Source: JAQBGV01 sp032128395 (GTDB lineage: Bacteria > Planctomycetota > UBA8108 > UBA1146). Taken from it: DNA of 24,715 nt. Positions 10,504 through 18,698 of this stretch are shown one piece after another. The first letter of the stretch is position 1. Each line of letters begins with the position of its first letter. The stretch is taken from assembly GCA_032128395.1 (NCBI GenBank), contig JAQBGV010000051.1:1-24715 (forward strand). The letters run 5' to 3'. Both the position numbers and the translations under genes were made by a program. Under the pieces are notes generated by a model. The model did no database searches and was not told the DNA's origin. It saw only the letters and a list, made by a program, of their open reading frames with translations.

Positions 10504-12006
10504 ATGAACAAGGACCGACTCTTCCTCGGGAGCTGCTTCGCCCTGATCTCGACCTCGGTCTGCTTCGCGGTGATCGGCGTGATCTTGGGCGCGCTGAAAG
10601 AGCAGTTCATCCTGAGCAACTTGGAGGTCGGGTACATCGCCGGGGCTGGGATCTGGGGCTTCACCATCTCGATCTTCGTGCTCGGACCGCTCTGCGATGT
10701 CCTCGGGATGCGGAACCTGGTGCGGTTCGCTCTGCTCTGCCACCTCGCAGGAGCGGCGGTGATGATCTTCGCGACAGGCTTTTGGACTCTCTTCACCGGG
10801 GCGCTGATCCTCTCACTCGGGAACGGCACGGTCGAAGCCGCGTGCAACCCGCTCATCGCCACCCTGTATCCCGAAGAGAAGACCAAGAAGTTGAATCGGT
10901 TCCACGTCTGGTTCCCCGGCGGGATCGTTCTCGGCGCGGTCGCCGCGTACCTCCTCGACCAGGGGGGCATCCACTCGTGGCAACTCAAAGTCGGCCTGAT
11001 CGCCATCCCTACCGTGGTGTACGGGCTCCTGTTCATCGGTCAGTCTTTCCCCGCAACCGAGCGCGTGCAGTCGGGCATCCCCTTCTCGGGGATGATCCGC
11101 GGCGCACTCCAGCGCCCCCTGTTCCTGGTCCTACTCGCGTGCATGGCGATCACCGCTTCACTTGAACTCGGCCCCGGCCGCTGGATCACCGCCGTTCTCG
11201 AAGCGGGAGGAATCGCCGGGATACTGGTGTTCGCATACATCAACGGATTGATGGCGGTGCTTCGCTTCTACGCCGGGCCAGTGGTCCACCGTCTCTCCCC
11301 CACCGGGGTCCTCGTCGCCTCCGCAGTCCTCTCGGGGGTGGGGCTGTACTGGTTCAGTTTCGCTGAGACCACGCCGATGGCGTTCGGGTCCGCGACCGTC
11401 TTCGCCCTGGGAGTCTGCTACTTCTGGCCGACGATGCTCGGGGTGGCCTCGGAGCGAGTCCCGCGGAGCGGTGCGCTCGGCCTCGCCCTGCTCGGCGGAA
11501 CCGGCATGCTGGTCGTCGGGTTGGTGACGACACCGCAGATGGGGCGCATCGCGGATCGCCACCTCACCGAGTTCCTCACCCTCGACCCCGCCGCGACCAC
11601 CGCCGTCCTCCAGAAGGTGATCGACCAGTACCCCGCGCTCGCCGATGGCAAACCAGAGACGATCCGCGGAGAGATCCTCGCAGCGGTGGAGAAGGTGCGG
11701 GAGTCGGTCAAGAGCGCGGAACCGGGAATCCTCCCGAGCGAAACTGCGAAGACACTGCGCGAAGCGATCAAGAACGCTCCTTCTGGCGAGGAGGGAGAGG
11801 CGATCGCAGACGAGCTCCGTGCGGTACTCGGCCCGGCGGACAACTACGGCGGGCGCCGCGCGTTCCGCTACATCGCGCCGTTCTCCATCCTCATCATCAT
11901 CGCCTTCGGAGTGCTGTACATCCGCGACCGAGCCGCCGGCGGCTACCGGGCGGAGTCGCTCGGTGAAGAGAAGCGGGAACCCGATCCCGAGAGCGCGCCG
12001 GACTAG
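10504..12006 (+). CDS. MFS transporter with large loop before TM12
   Basis: This 500-aa inner-membrane transporter of the major facilitator superfamily has about 12 transmembrane helices. TM2-TM3 carries the signature-like GPLCDVLGMRNLVRF (residues 61-75). Hydrophobic helices continue to about residue 345, then a hydrophilic, helical, charged insert of about 105 residues (346-452) precedes the last helix (455-473) and a charged tail. The substrate cannot be read from the sequence; it is broadly like sugar or organic-acid MFS proteins. The ATG follows AGGAGAGGG at suitable spacing. It lies 39 nt after the PagL-like gene, suggesting cotranscription. Its stop is 6 nt from the stop of the convergent SDR-like gene, with no room for a dedicated terminator. 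Confidence 0.85.
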   Translation: MNKDRLFLGSCFALISTSVCFAVIGVILGALKEQFILSNLEVGYIAGAGIWGFTISIFVLGPLCDVLGMRNLVRFALLCHLAGAAVMIFATGFWTLFTGALILSLGNGTVEAACNPLIATLYPEEKTKKLNRFHVWFPGGIVLGAVAAYLLDQGGIHSWQLKVGLIAIPTVVYGLLFIGQSFPATERVQSGIPFSGMIRGALQRPLFLVLLACMAITASLELGPGRWITAVLEAGGIAGILVFAYINGLMAVLRFYAGPVVHRLSPTGVLVASAVLSGVGLYWFSFAETTPMAFGSATVFALGVCYFWPTMLGVASERVPRSGALGLALLGGTGMLVVGLVTTPQMGRIADRHLTEFLTLDPAATTAVLQKVIDQYPALADGKPETIRGEILAAVEKVRESVKSAEPGILPSETAKTLREAIKNAPSGEEGEAIADELRAVLGPADNYGGRRAFRYIAPFSILIIIAFGVLYIRDRAAGGYRAESLGEEKREPDPESAPD

Positions 12007-12012
12007 GAACGA

Positions 12013-13662
12013 TTACCACCGCGTCGGCCTGTAGTCCTTCAGGAACTGGCCCCACGTGTGTTTTCCGGTCAGGAATCCGTCGAAGATCGGCGCGCAGATT
12101 CGGGCCGCCGCGTCGACGTGGTCGAGTGGCGGATGGAAGTCGTGCTCTTCCTGCTTCGCCAGCGCCAAGTGCACGGGGTCCTCGTCCGTGATCCACCCCG
12201 TATCGACGCTGTTCATGTGTATGCCGTCCTTCTGATAATCCGGGGCGGAGGTTCGCGTCATCATATTGAGTGATGCTTTGGCCATGTTGGTGTGCGGGTG
12301 CTTATCGGTCTTGAAGGCGCGATAGAACTGCCCCTCCATCGCCGAGACGTTGACGATGTGCTTGTCGCGTCCCGGGTGACGCAACATCAGATCCTTCAGC
12401 CGAGCGTTGAACACGAACGGTGCGACCGCATTGACCAGGTGCACCTCGAGCAATTCGACCGTCGAGACCTGCGCGAGCGGCAGCCGCCAGCTGTTGATCT
12501 CGCGCAGATCGACTTGCTGCAGATCGGCATCGAGCCTTCCATCGGGGAACAGGTGCTCCCCAATCTCGAGGTCACCGGCCAAGAGGGGAACCTGCGAGAG
12601 AGTGGCGGACAGGTGGATCCCGGCCAGCTGATCCGGTGCCACCGGGGTCGGGACCTCGCTCGCGGCGCTCTCGGGTAGCCTCGCCTGCTCCCCGTTCGGT
12701 CCCGAGGTGAGCACGGCGTGTCTCCGCAGATCCTCGTATCCGGCGATGAGCCGCCGCGTACTCTCTTCGAGCTGGTCGTACGGGAGTCCCTCGGCCTGGA
12801 TCAGGTGCGCATAGAACCCAGGTGGGCGGCGAACGGTTTGGCAGGCGTTGTTCAGGATGAAGTCGAGACGATCGTAGTTCTCCTGAATGTGATGCAGCAG
12901 CGCCTCGACGCTCGGGGTGTGCCTGAGGTCGAGTCCGTAGATATCGAGACGATCTTGCCACTCGACGAAGTCCTGCTCCGCCGAATAGCGCACCGCCGCA
13001 TCCCTCGGAAAGCGAGTGGTCACGATCAGTCGGGCTCCGGCCCGGAGCAGCTTGATCCCCGCTTGATAGCCGATCTTCACGCGTCCGCCGGTCAAGAGAG
13101 CCACCCGACCGGAGAGATCCGCGGTCTGACTGCGCTTCGAAAAATTGAACTTTGCGCACTCCGGGCACAGCGCATCGTAGAACGAGTGCACCTCCCGGAA
13201 CTCGGCCTTGCAGATGTAGCAGGCGCGGGCGTCGATCAGCCGGGAACCTGGAAGCGTACCGACCGTGATCTCCGCGTCGCGTGGGTCTTCATGAGGATCG
13301 GGAGTCGGGTAGACCAATTCGATCCGCTGGGAGCGAGCTCGGGTGCGTTCGAGCAGGGCACGATCGTGCTGATGGCGTGCGTCACGCTGCTGCCTTCGGC
13401 GTTCTCGATTGTAGGTTCTGCGCTCCACCAAGTTCGGCTTGGAAAGACGACCGCATGCCGTGATCAACTCGAGGCGCAGATCATCGGGCAAATTTGCGAG
13501 CAGCACGCGATCATCGATCAACTGCTGCAATCTTTCGACCACGCCGCGGAGCTCGACGGCGCCTGGCTTGACGGCCTCATCGGCATCGATCGTGTGATCG
13601 GGATCGTCGATCGGCGACGGATGGGACAAGGTCGCTACCTCGCGCTGCGGGTCGAAGTTCAA
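12013..13662 (-). CDS. Zinc-ribbon SDR-like protein lacking the catalytic Tyr
   Basis: This 549-aa cytosolic protein begins with a charged, helical N-terminal region (about 1-140, Arg-rich at 80-113). A CxxC...CxxC zinc ribbon follows (Cys148, 151, 166, 169), then a short-chain dehydrogenase fold from about residue 184. The nucleotide-binding loop is TGGRVKIG (191-198) rather than TGxxxGIG, the NNAG motif is NNAC (271-274), and Ser440 is in place (IVNVSAMEG). The YxxxK position reads TNMAK (458-462), with Thr replacing the catalytic Tyr while Lys462 stays. An insert of about 110 residues (290-400) separates the halves. A redox role is therefore uncertain. The start is weak: TTG at 13660-13662 is the only initiator before an upstream stop, without a clear RBS. 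Confidence 0.8.
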   Translation of the reverse strand: MNFDPQREVATLSHPSPIDDPDHTIDADEAVKPGAVELRGVVERLQQLIDDRVLLANLPDDLRLELITACGRLSKPNLVERRTYNRERRRQQRDARHQHDRALLERTRARSQRIELVYPTPDPHEDPRDAEITVGTLPGSRLIDARACYICKAEFREVHSFYDALCPECAKFNFSKRSQTADLSGRVALLTGGRVKIGYQAGIKLLRAGARLIVTTRFPRDAAVRYSAEQDFVEWQDRLDIYGLDLRHTPSVEALLHHIQENYDRLDFILNNACQTVRRPPGFYAHLIQAEGLPYDQLEESTRRLIAGYEDLRRHAVLTSGPNGEQARLPESAASEVPTPVAPDQLAGIHLSATLSQVPLLAGDLEIGEHLFPDGRLDADLQQVDLREINSWRLPLAQVSTVELLEVHLVNAVAPFVFNARLKDLMLRHPGRDKHIVNVSAMEGQFYRAFKTDKHPHTNMAKASLNMMTRTSAPDYQKDGIHMNSVDTGWITDEDPVHLALAKQEEHDFHPPLDHVDAAARICAPIFDGFLTGKHTWGQFLKDYRPTRW

Positions 13663-13760
13663 ATCGTGGACAACGGAGCTGCGGGAATCTACTCTTCAAG
13701 GTCTGCGCACCTCTCGCCATCGGACCGTGCGATTCGGCGGGGCGATCGTCGGCACTCGAT

Positions 13761-14999
13761 TCAGAGGGCGGTGCTCGCTCTCCACGCCTTCACCGGGGGG
13801 AGGTCATCCGCGATCAGTGAGAGGATCGACATCGCGGTCGAGTAGGACTCGGTGCGCGGGAAGATGCGATCGTTCCACGCTCCGCCTCTCTCGATCGTGC
13901 GCCAGAGCAGATCCCGCATCTTCACCCGGTACTGTGCGCGCTCCTTCTCGGGCAAGTACTCCACCGCCAGCGCAGCGTAGGCGTGACCGTAGAAGAAATA
14001 GTATGGCGCGACCGAGAAGGGGGGTTTGTGCGTCCCATGCTGGCTCTTCCGCTTGAGCAGCTCCTTCCAGTTCTCCTCGGTGAAGAATCCATCGACCGCG
14101 GTGCGCAGATTCTCGACCGAGCTCCGTCCGGCCTGGAAGAGCACGAGCTCCGCGGCGGCGGATCGGGCGCACGCTCCCTGCATCGGTTCATCCGGACCGC
14201 GCAGCTTTCCGCTGTACGCGTAGGAGACTTTCTCATCGCGCCCGGACTCGAGTGCATCGAGCGCGTCCTCCACCATTTTCGTATCGACCGAATATCCCGC
14301 CTCTTTCGCATGGAAGAGCGCCAGCAGGGTCGACGCGGTCATGAACGGGCTCACCCCGTGACCCGCGTAGTTCCAGCCTCCGCCGGGGACCTGGCCTTCC
14401 TTCAGGCAAGCGATGAGATGCGGGACTGTCTCCACGACCCGCTTCTTCAGCTTCGCGTCCTTGAAGAAGCCGATCTCGAGCGCGCGCAGGAAGAACTTGA
14501 GCGCATACGCCTGACCCCATCCGCGCACGTCGTACGTCGTCTGCTTGTTCGCAGCCATCTGGGTGTCGTTGTGGATGCGATCGAGCATGAATTCGACGCT
14601 CCGCAGGATCGCGTTCCGGCGAGTACCGTTCAGTCCGGGCGCTTCGAGGAGCGCCTCGCACACGATCGCCGAACCTCCGACGCGGTAGCCGGGGGGAATG
14701 CGATTGTCGGGAGAAACCCGGTAGACCCCTTCGTAGGGCCACTCCGAACCTTCGCCGTTCGCCTCCTTGCGAATCCCGGCGAGCCGTTCCCTCTCCTTCG
14801 CTTGCCAGTTCGACAGTTCATCTTCAGGCAAACCGCCGACGGCGGGATCGGGGGTGTAGTTCTCCTGATTGGAGATGAGGAGTTCGCACGCGATCTGGAT
14901 AGCCGCTTCGACCTCGGCGTCCTTCACCTCGACCGAGAAAGCGGACGGCGCAGCCGCGATCGACAAGATCGACGCGAGAGCGAGGTTCCTGAAACTCAT
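13761..14999 (-). CDS. Secreted squalene-oxidase/prenyltransferase-repeat protein
   Basis: This 412-aa protein has a Sec signal peptide (MSFRNLALASILSIAAAPSAFS) and a body of paired helices typical of the alpha/alpha toroid shared by prenyltransferases and squalene cyclases. A repeat core reads GGGWNYAG (206-213), followed by SPFMTASTLLALF, and similar helical repeats occur around 155-175 and 365-400. Exported toroid proteins of this kind are common in planctomycetes, and their substrate is not established. The DxDD or DCTAE acid motifs of true terpene cyclases are absent, so cyclase activity is not supported. The ATG at 14997-14999 follows AGAGGGG at about 5 nt. It lies 98 nt upstream of the SDR-like gene on the same strand. 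Confidence 0.82.
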   Translation of the reverse strand: MSFRNLALASILSIAAAPSAFSVEVKDAEVEAAIQIACELLISNQENYTPDPAVGGLPEDELSNWQAKERERLAGIRKEANGEGSEWPYEGVYRVSPDNRIPPGYRVGGSAIVCEALLEAPGLNGTRRNAILRSVEFMLDRIHNDTQMAANKQTTYDVRGWGQAYALKFFLRALEIGFFKDAKLKKRVVETVPHLIACLKEGQVPGGGWNYAGHGVSPFMTASTLLALFHAKEAGYSVDTKMVEDALDALESGRDEKVSYAYSGKLRGPDEPMQGACARSAAAELVLFQAGRSSVENLRTAVDGFFTEENWKELLKRKSQHGTHKPPFSVAPYYFFYGHAYAALAVEYLPEKERAQYRVKMRDLLWRTIERGGAWNDRIFPRTESYSTAMSILSLIADDLPPVKAWRASTAL

Positions 15000-15231
15000 C
15001 CCAACCCCTCTTCTGTACCGCGGAATTGCAGGTCATCTTCGAGCGAGCGCCGATTCTCGACCGGAGGGACGGCGCCGTCAACGGCGGACTCCCCGGGCAT
15101 CGCGCGGCTCGAGCCGGGCGGGGCTGCCCCTTGCCAAGCCGAGCCAATTTTAGAATCATCGCACCCGAGCTGGTGCTCCGCGCCGGTTCGGACGGCGTTC
15201 ATGCCGACATCGAGAAGGAGATGGGGACACG
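15000..15231. other. Divergent promoter region between toroid protein and membrane protein
   Basis: This 232-bp gap lies between divergent genes. A short AT-rich patch (CAATTTTAGAATCAT, 15145-15159) stands out in GC-rich surroundings and lies about 75 nt upstream of the plus-strand ATG. TTGCCA at 15131 precedes TAGAAT at 15151, but the 14-nt spacing is short for a sigma-70 promoter. The promoter assignment is tentative. Confidence 0.3.
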
Positions 15232-15894
15232 ATGAAGCCGGCAGCTCTGGTGGCGGCGATCGCGGCGGCGGCGGCGGGAGCGGGGAGCTGGGCGGCGGTC
15301 TCCTACTTCATGGACCTCGAGCTGGGGTGGCTCGCCTGGGGGATCGGCGGGATGGTCGGCGGGGCGGCGTACGGCCTGGGAGGACGCGGACCCGCCTCCG
15401 GCGGGATCGCGGCGGCGTTGGTTCTCGCCTCGATCCTCGGCGGGAAGATGCTCGCCGTCGATGCGATCATCGGCCGTGCGGTGAGTGAGAAGCTCACGCT
15501 GGGCGAGTACCGTGAGCAGCTATCCGATGCTGAGGCATTTCCCGGGATCGAAGATCGCGAAAGGCTGCGATCGTTCATCATCGAACACGAATTCTCCGAG
15601 AAGGGTACCGAGGAGGAGATCGATTCATTCCTCGTGATCTGGGCCCCCGAGCTCGAGAAGTTGCGAGCGGAGAACCCGGACTTCGAGACCTGGAGAGCCC
15701 AGCAGATCGACCGCCGCAAGGAGCTGGTCTATTCGCAATCCAGCCGGATCGACTTCATCCAGGAGAGCCTCGGACTGATCGATCTGATCTTCGCGGCGCT
15801 CGGGGTCTCGACCGCTTTCAAGCTCGCGGGTCGCCCCGAAGCGATCTTCACCGGGGGTGACTTGGACGGGGATGAAGACCTCGACGCGATCTGA
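15232..15894 (+). CDS. Membrane protein of unknown function
   Basis: The family was not recognised. The 220-aa product has three N-terminal hydrophobic segments (about 5-27, 33-50 and 58-76, rich in Ala and Gly). A soluble charged region follows (80-175; EYREQLSDAEAFPG, ELEKLRAENPDFETW), then a fourth hydrophobic segment (180-197) and an acidic C-terminus (GGDLDGDEDLDAI). The short Gly/Ala-rich helices resemble Gly-zipper membrane proteins. The ATG follows AAGGAG at about 11 nt. The Gfo/Idh oxidoreductase follows on the same strand 137 nt later; cotranscription is possible. Confidence 0.75.
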   Translation: MKPAALVAAIAAAAAGAGSWAAVSYFMDLELGWLAWGIGGMVGGAAYGLGGRGPASGGIAAALVLASILGGKMLAVDAIIGRAVSEKLTLGEYREQLSDAEAFPGIEDRERLRSFIIEHEFSEKGTEEEIDSFLVIWAPELEKLRAENPDFETWRAQQIDRRKELVYSQSSRIDFIQESLGLIDLIFAALGVSTAFKLAGRPEAIFTGGDLDGDEDLDAI

Positions 15895-16031
15895 TGCGCC
15901 TTCTCACGTCCCGGTGGCGAGGAGTGCGGTGGCGGCCCGGCTCGTCGGCTACGGGGTCGTCGGAGCCGCCGCGCTGGTGTTGTTGCCCGCGCTCTGGCAT
16001 CTTCGGAGTCCACGCGAGAGAGGAGTCCACC

Positions 16032-17498
16032 GTGACGAAGATCGACCGGAGAGTTTTTCTCGGTACCAGCGCGTTCGCCGGGATCGCAGCCATCGCACCG
16101 TTCGGAGCCCCGGCCTTCTTGCGTGGCGGGACTCTCGACGAAGTCCGCATCGCGGTCGTCGGGGTGAATGGACGCGGACGCGACCACTACCAAGGATTCG
16201 AAGAGCTCGAGGGGGTGCGGGTCGTCGCGCTCTGCGATGTCGACCGCCAGGTCCTCGCCGCGAGAGCCGCGGCGTTCGAACAGAAGTTCGGACGGAAGGT
16301 CGACACCGTCGTCGACGTGCGGCGACTGCTCGAGCGGGGTGACATCGATGCGGTCTCGATCGCCACGCCGAACCACTGGCACGCCCTCGCGACGATCTGG
16401 GCGTGCGAAGCGGGAAAAGATGTCTACGTCGAGAAGCCGGTCTCTCACAACGTCCTCGAAGGGCGACGGATGGTGGAAGTCGCCCGCGCCACCGGCCGTA
16501 TCGTGCAAGCCGGCATGCAATCGCGATCGAGCCCCGCGATCCGAGATGCCATCGCTTGGCTGAGGGGGGGCAACCTCGGGAAGATCGAGCTCGCGCGGGG
16601 GCTCTGCTACAAGCCTCGGCCGTCGATCGGCAATGTCGCCGGGGCACCGCCGGTTCCGGACGCGATCGACTACGACCTCTGGTGCGGACCCGCGCCGCAA
16701 GTTCCCCTCGCTCGGAAGAACCTCCACTACGACTGGCACTGGCTGTTCGCGACCGGCAACGGTGACCTGGGGAACCAGGGCGTGCATCAGATGGACATCG
16801 CACGCTTCGCGATCGGTGCAGAGGGGTTCCCGAAACGGGTCGTCTCCTTCGGGGGCCGCTTCGGGTACGACGACGACGCGAACACCCCGAACACTCAGGT
16901 GATCCACCTCGAGACCGAACCCGCGCCGATCATCTTCGAGGTCCGCGGACTCCCCCGTGATCGGGCCGCTCAGGGGACCGACTGGGGCAAGGGGATGGAC
17001 CGTCACCTCGGTGTGTCGATCGGGACGATCATCCACTGCGAAGGGGGGAGCCTCGTCGTCCCGAACTACTCGAGCGCGTACGCGCTCGACCGAGGGGGGG
17101 AGAGGATCCGGGAGTGGAGCGGCGGAATGAACCACTTCCAGAACTTCATCGACTCGGTGCGTTCACGCCGCCGGGAGGACCTGACCGCCGACATCGAGGA
17201 GGGGCACCTCTCGAGCGCGTACTGCCACCTCGGGAACATCTCGTATCAGATGGCGGAGCGGATGCCGTTCGACGCCGCCTGCGATCGGGCCGCGTGGCCC
17301 GCTTCCGCCGGCGCAGATCTGGAACGGATGCGCGCCCACCTGGTGCGCAACGGCACCGACGTTTCGAGCACCGAGATCGCCCTCGGACCGGTTCTCGAAA
17401 TCGATCGGGAGACCGAGCGGTTCGTCGGTGCCCCCGAGGCCGATTCGCGGCTCACTCGGGAGTACCGCGCCCCGTTCACCCTCGGCGGAAGTTCCTGA
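16032..17498 (+). CDS. Tat-exported Gfo/Idh/MocA family oxidoreductase
   Basis: This 488-aa NAD(P)-dependent sugar oxidoreductase relative begins with a twin-arginine signal (DRRVFLGTSAFAG, residues 5-17). The Rossmann segment is RIAVVGVNGRGRDH (39-52), with DVD at the end of beta-2. ATPNHWHA (111-118) and the family signature EKPVSHN (134-140) follow, then the C-terminal-domain motif GNGDLGNQGVHQMDIARFA typical of exported planctomycete members. These proteins probably act on carbohydrates in the periplasm, using a cofactor bound before Tat export; the substrate is unknown. The start is GTG 16032, with GAGAGGAG 6 nt upstream. The longer frame from ATG 15894 would bury the Tat signal. The stop abuts the convergent esterase stop. 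Confidence 0.9.
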   Translation: MTKIDRRVFLGTSAFAGIAAIAPFGAPAFLRGGTLDEVRIAVVGVNGRGRDHYQGFEELEGVRVVALCDVDRQVLAARAAAFEQKFGRKVDTVVDVRRLLERGDIDAVSIATPNHWHALATIWACEAGKDVYVEKPVSHNVLEGRRMVEVARATGRIVQAGMQSRSSPAIRDAIAWLRGGNLGKIELARGLCYKPRPSIGNVAGAPPVPDAIDYDLWCGPAPQVPLARKNLHYDWHWLFATGNGDLGNQGVHQMDIARFAIGAEGFPKRVVSFGGRFGYDDDANTPNTQVIHLETEPAPIIFEVRGLPRDRAAQGTDWGKGMDRHLGVSIGTIIHCEGGSLVVPNYSSAYALDRGGERIREWSGGMNHFQNFIDSVRSRRREDLTADIEEGHLSSAYCHLGNISYQMAERMPFDAACDRAAWPASAGADLERMRAHLVRNGTDVSSTEIALGPVLEIDRETERFVGAPEADSRLTREYRAPFTLGGSS

Positions 17499-18698
17499 TC
17501 ACTCCTCGCGGGGGGAGTGCTCTGGGGGCCACGGAACGACGGCGTTCGCGGGGAGCCCCGGACGTTCCGCGGGATCGGGGAAAACCAACATCCGGTTCTG
17601 CGGCTCGATCGTGACGAACGTCTCATCGACCTGGTCGTCCTCAGCGAGGAGCGGCTTCCTCTCGAGACCGAGGTGCTTCTCGAAGAAACGGTAGACCGCC
17701 TGCCGTTTCGAGACTCCGTAGTCGTGCCCCTCACTTGCGAAGTGGGCGTTCTCGATCCGCTCCGCGGCGCCGTGCAGCTGGTAGATGCGCCGGGCGTAGG
17801 GGTATTCGACTTCGGGCGTGTTCTTCGTCCAGTCTCCCCCGACGGACACCAGGAGGAGCGGTCGCGGCGCCGCGAGGGCGGCGATCTCGGCGTTGTTCGT
17901 CTCGTGGTGTGCGCCGACGTGGATCGGGGATCCGCTCTCGCAGTCGCACCCCCCGAAGAAGTGGGCGGACACCATCACCACCGGCGCCGCGACCCTCACC
18001 CGCGGGTCGAGTGCGGTGAGGAGAAACGTCTGCGTGCCTCCTCCGGATGCCCCGGTCACGCCGATCCGCTCGGGATCGACCCCTTCGAGTGTGAGCAGCA
18101 GGTCGAGAGCACGGATACTGCTCCACGTCTGGAGCGGCAGGGCCTGCGGATGCGAGTGAGCCCACCCCGCCCCCTTCGAGTCCCCGAATCCGATCGTGTC
18201 GTAGGAGAGCACCACGGCCCCCATCCGTGCGAACGCCGCGCAGCGGATCTGGTTGTCGGGGCGATAGCGTCCCCCACCGTTCGGATCGTGTCCGTGTCCG
18301 TGGGGAGAGAGAATTCCGGCGTGAGGTCCCTTCCGTTCGAGCGATCGATAGAGAGTCCCCGTGACGAGGAACCCCGGGACGCTCTCGAACGCGATCGACT
18401 CGACCGAGTAGCCGTCGTACTCCCGGCGGTCGCGGATGATCGGGCTGAGCGGCGTCCGCGCGGGCCAAGGGTCGAGCCCAGCGCCGGCTCGGATCCCTTC
18501 GCGGATCCGTCTCGCGCGGTCCTGCCACTCATCGAGGCTCGAGTAGCTCGCCCCGAACCTCGCGAGCTGCGCGCGCGCCGCTTCCTCGGTCTGATGGTTG
18601 CCCTGGCAGAGCACCGGAGCTGTGGCGGGTGGATCGTCCGGATGCGCGTCCATGGAGAGCGCCAGAAGAGCGACCAGCGCGATCGAGGTTCGGATCAA
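17499..18698 (-). CDS. Secreted alpha/beta hydrolase, acetyl xylan esterase-like
   Basis: This 399-aa exported hydrolase has a signal segment (MIRTSIALVALLALSMDA). The alpha/beta-hydrolase core includes the oxyanion-region SPHGHGHDPNGGG (131-143), nucleophile elbow GVTGASGGGTQ with Ser218, Asp289 in SVGGDWTKNTPE, and His325 in ASEGHDYG, a complete triad. The closest family appears to be acetyl-xylan-esterase/Abhydrolase_7-type proteins of planctomycetes and related polysaccharide degraders, so deacetylation of a polysaccharide is likely but not proved. The start TTG (18696-18698) overlaps the upstream methyltransferase stop as TTGA and has GGAGAG 4 nt upstream. The frame is open much further upstream, but that part is out-of-phase methyltransferase sequence. 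Confidence 0.88.
   Translation of the reverse strand: MIRTSIALVALLALSMDAHPDDPPATAPVLCQGNHQTEEAARAQLARFGASYSSLDEWQDRARRIREGIRAGAGLDPWPARTPLSPIIRDRREYDGYSVESIAFESVPGFLVTGTLYRSLERKGPHAGILSPHGHGHDPNGGGRYRPDNQIRCAAFARMGAVVLSYDTIGFGDSKGAGWAHSHPQALPLQTWSSIRALDLLLTLEGVDPERIGVTGASGGGTQTFLLTALDPRVRVAAPVVMVSAHFFGGCDCESGSPIHVGAHHETNNAEIAALAAPRPLLLVSVGGDWTKNTPEVEYPYARRIYQLHGAAERIENAHFASEGHDYGVSKRQAVYRFFEKHLGLERKPLLAEDDQVDETFVTIEPQNRMLVFPDPAERPGLPANAVVPWPPEHSPREE

Noticed and set aside
15857..16031. Possible small membrane protein (VARSAVAARLVGYGVVGAAALVLLPALW, shown here only as LVGYGVVGAAALVLLPALW)
   Set aside because: A hydrophobic stretch exists between the 220-aa gene and the Gfo/Idh gene, but the frame has no good start and RBS and runs far into the Gfo/Idh coding sequence before a stop.
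15729..17135. 468-aa open frame opposite the Gfo/Idh gene
   Set aside because: Antisense shadow; the plus strand carries the Tat signal and all family motifs.
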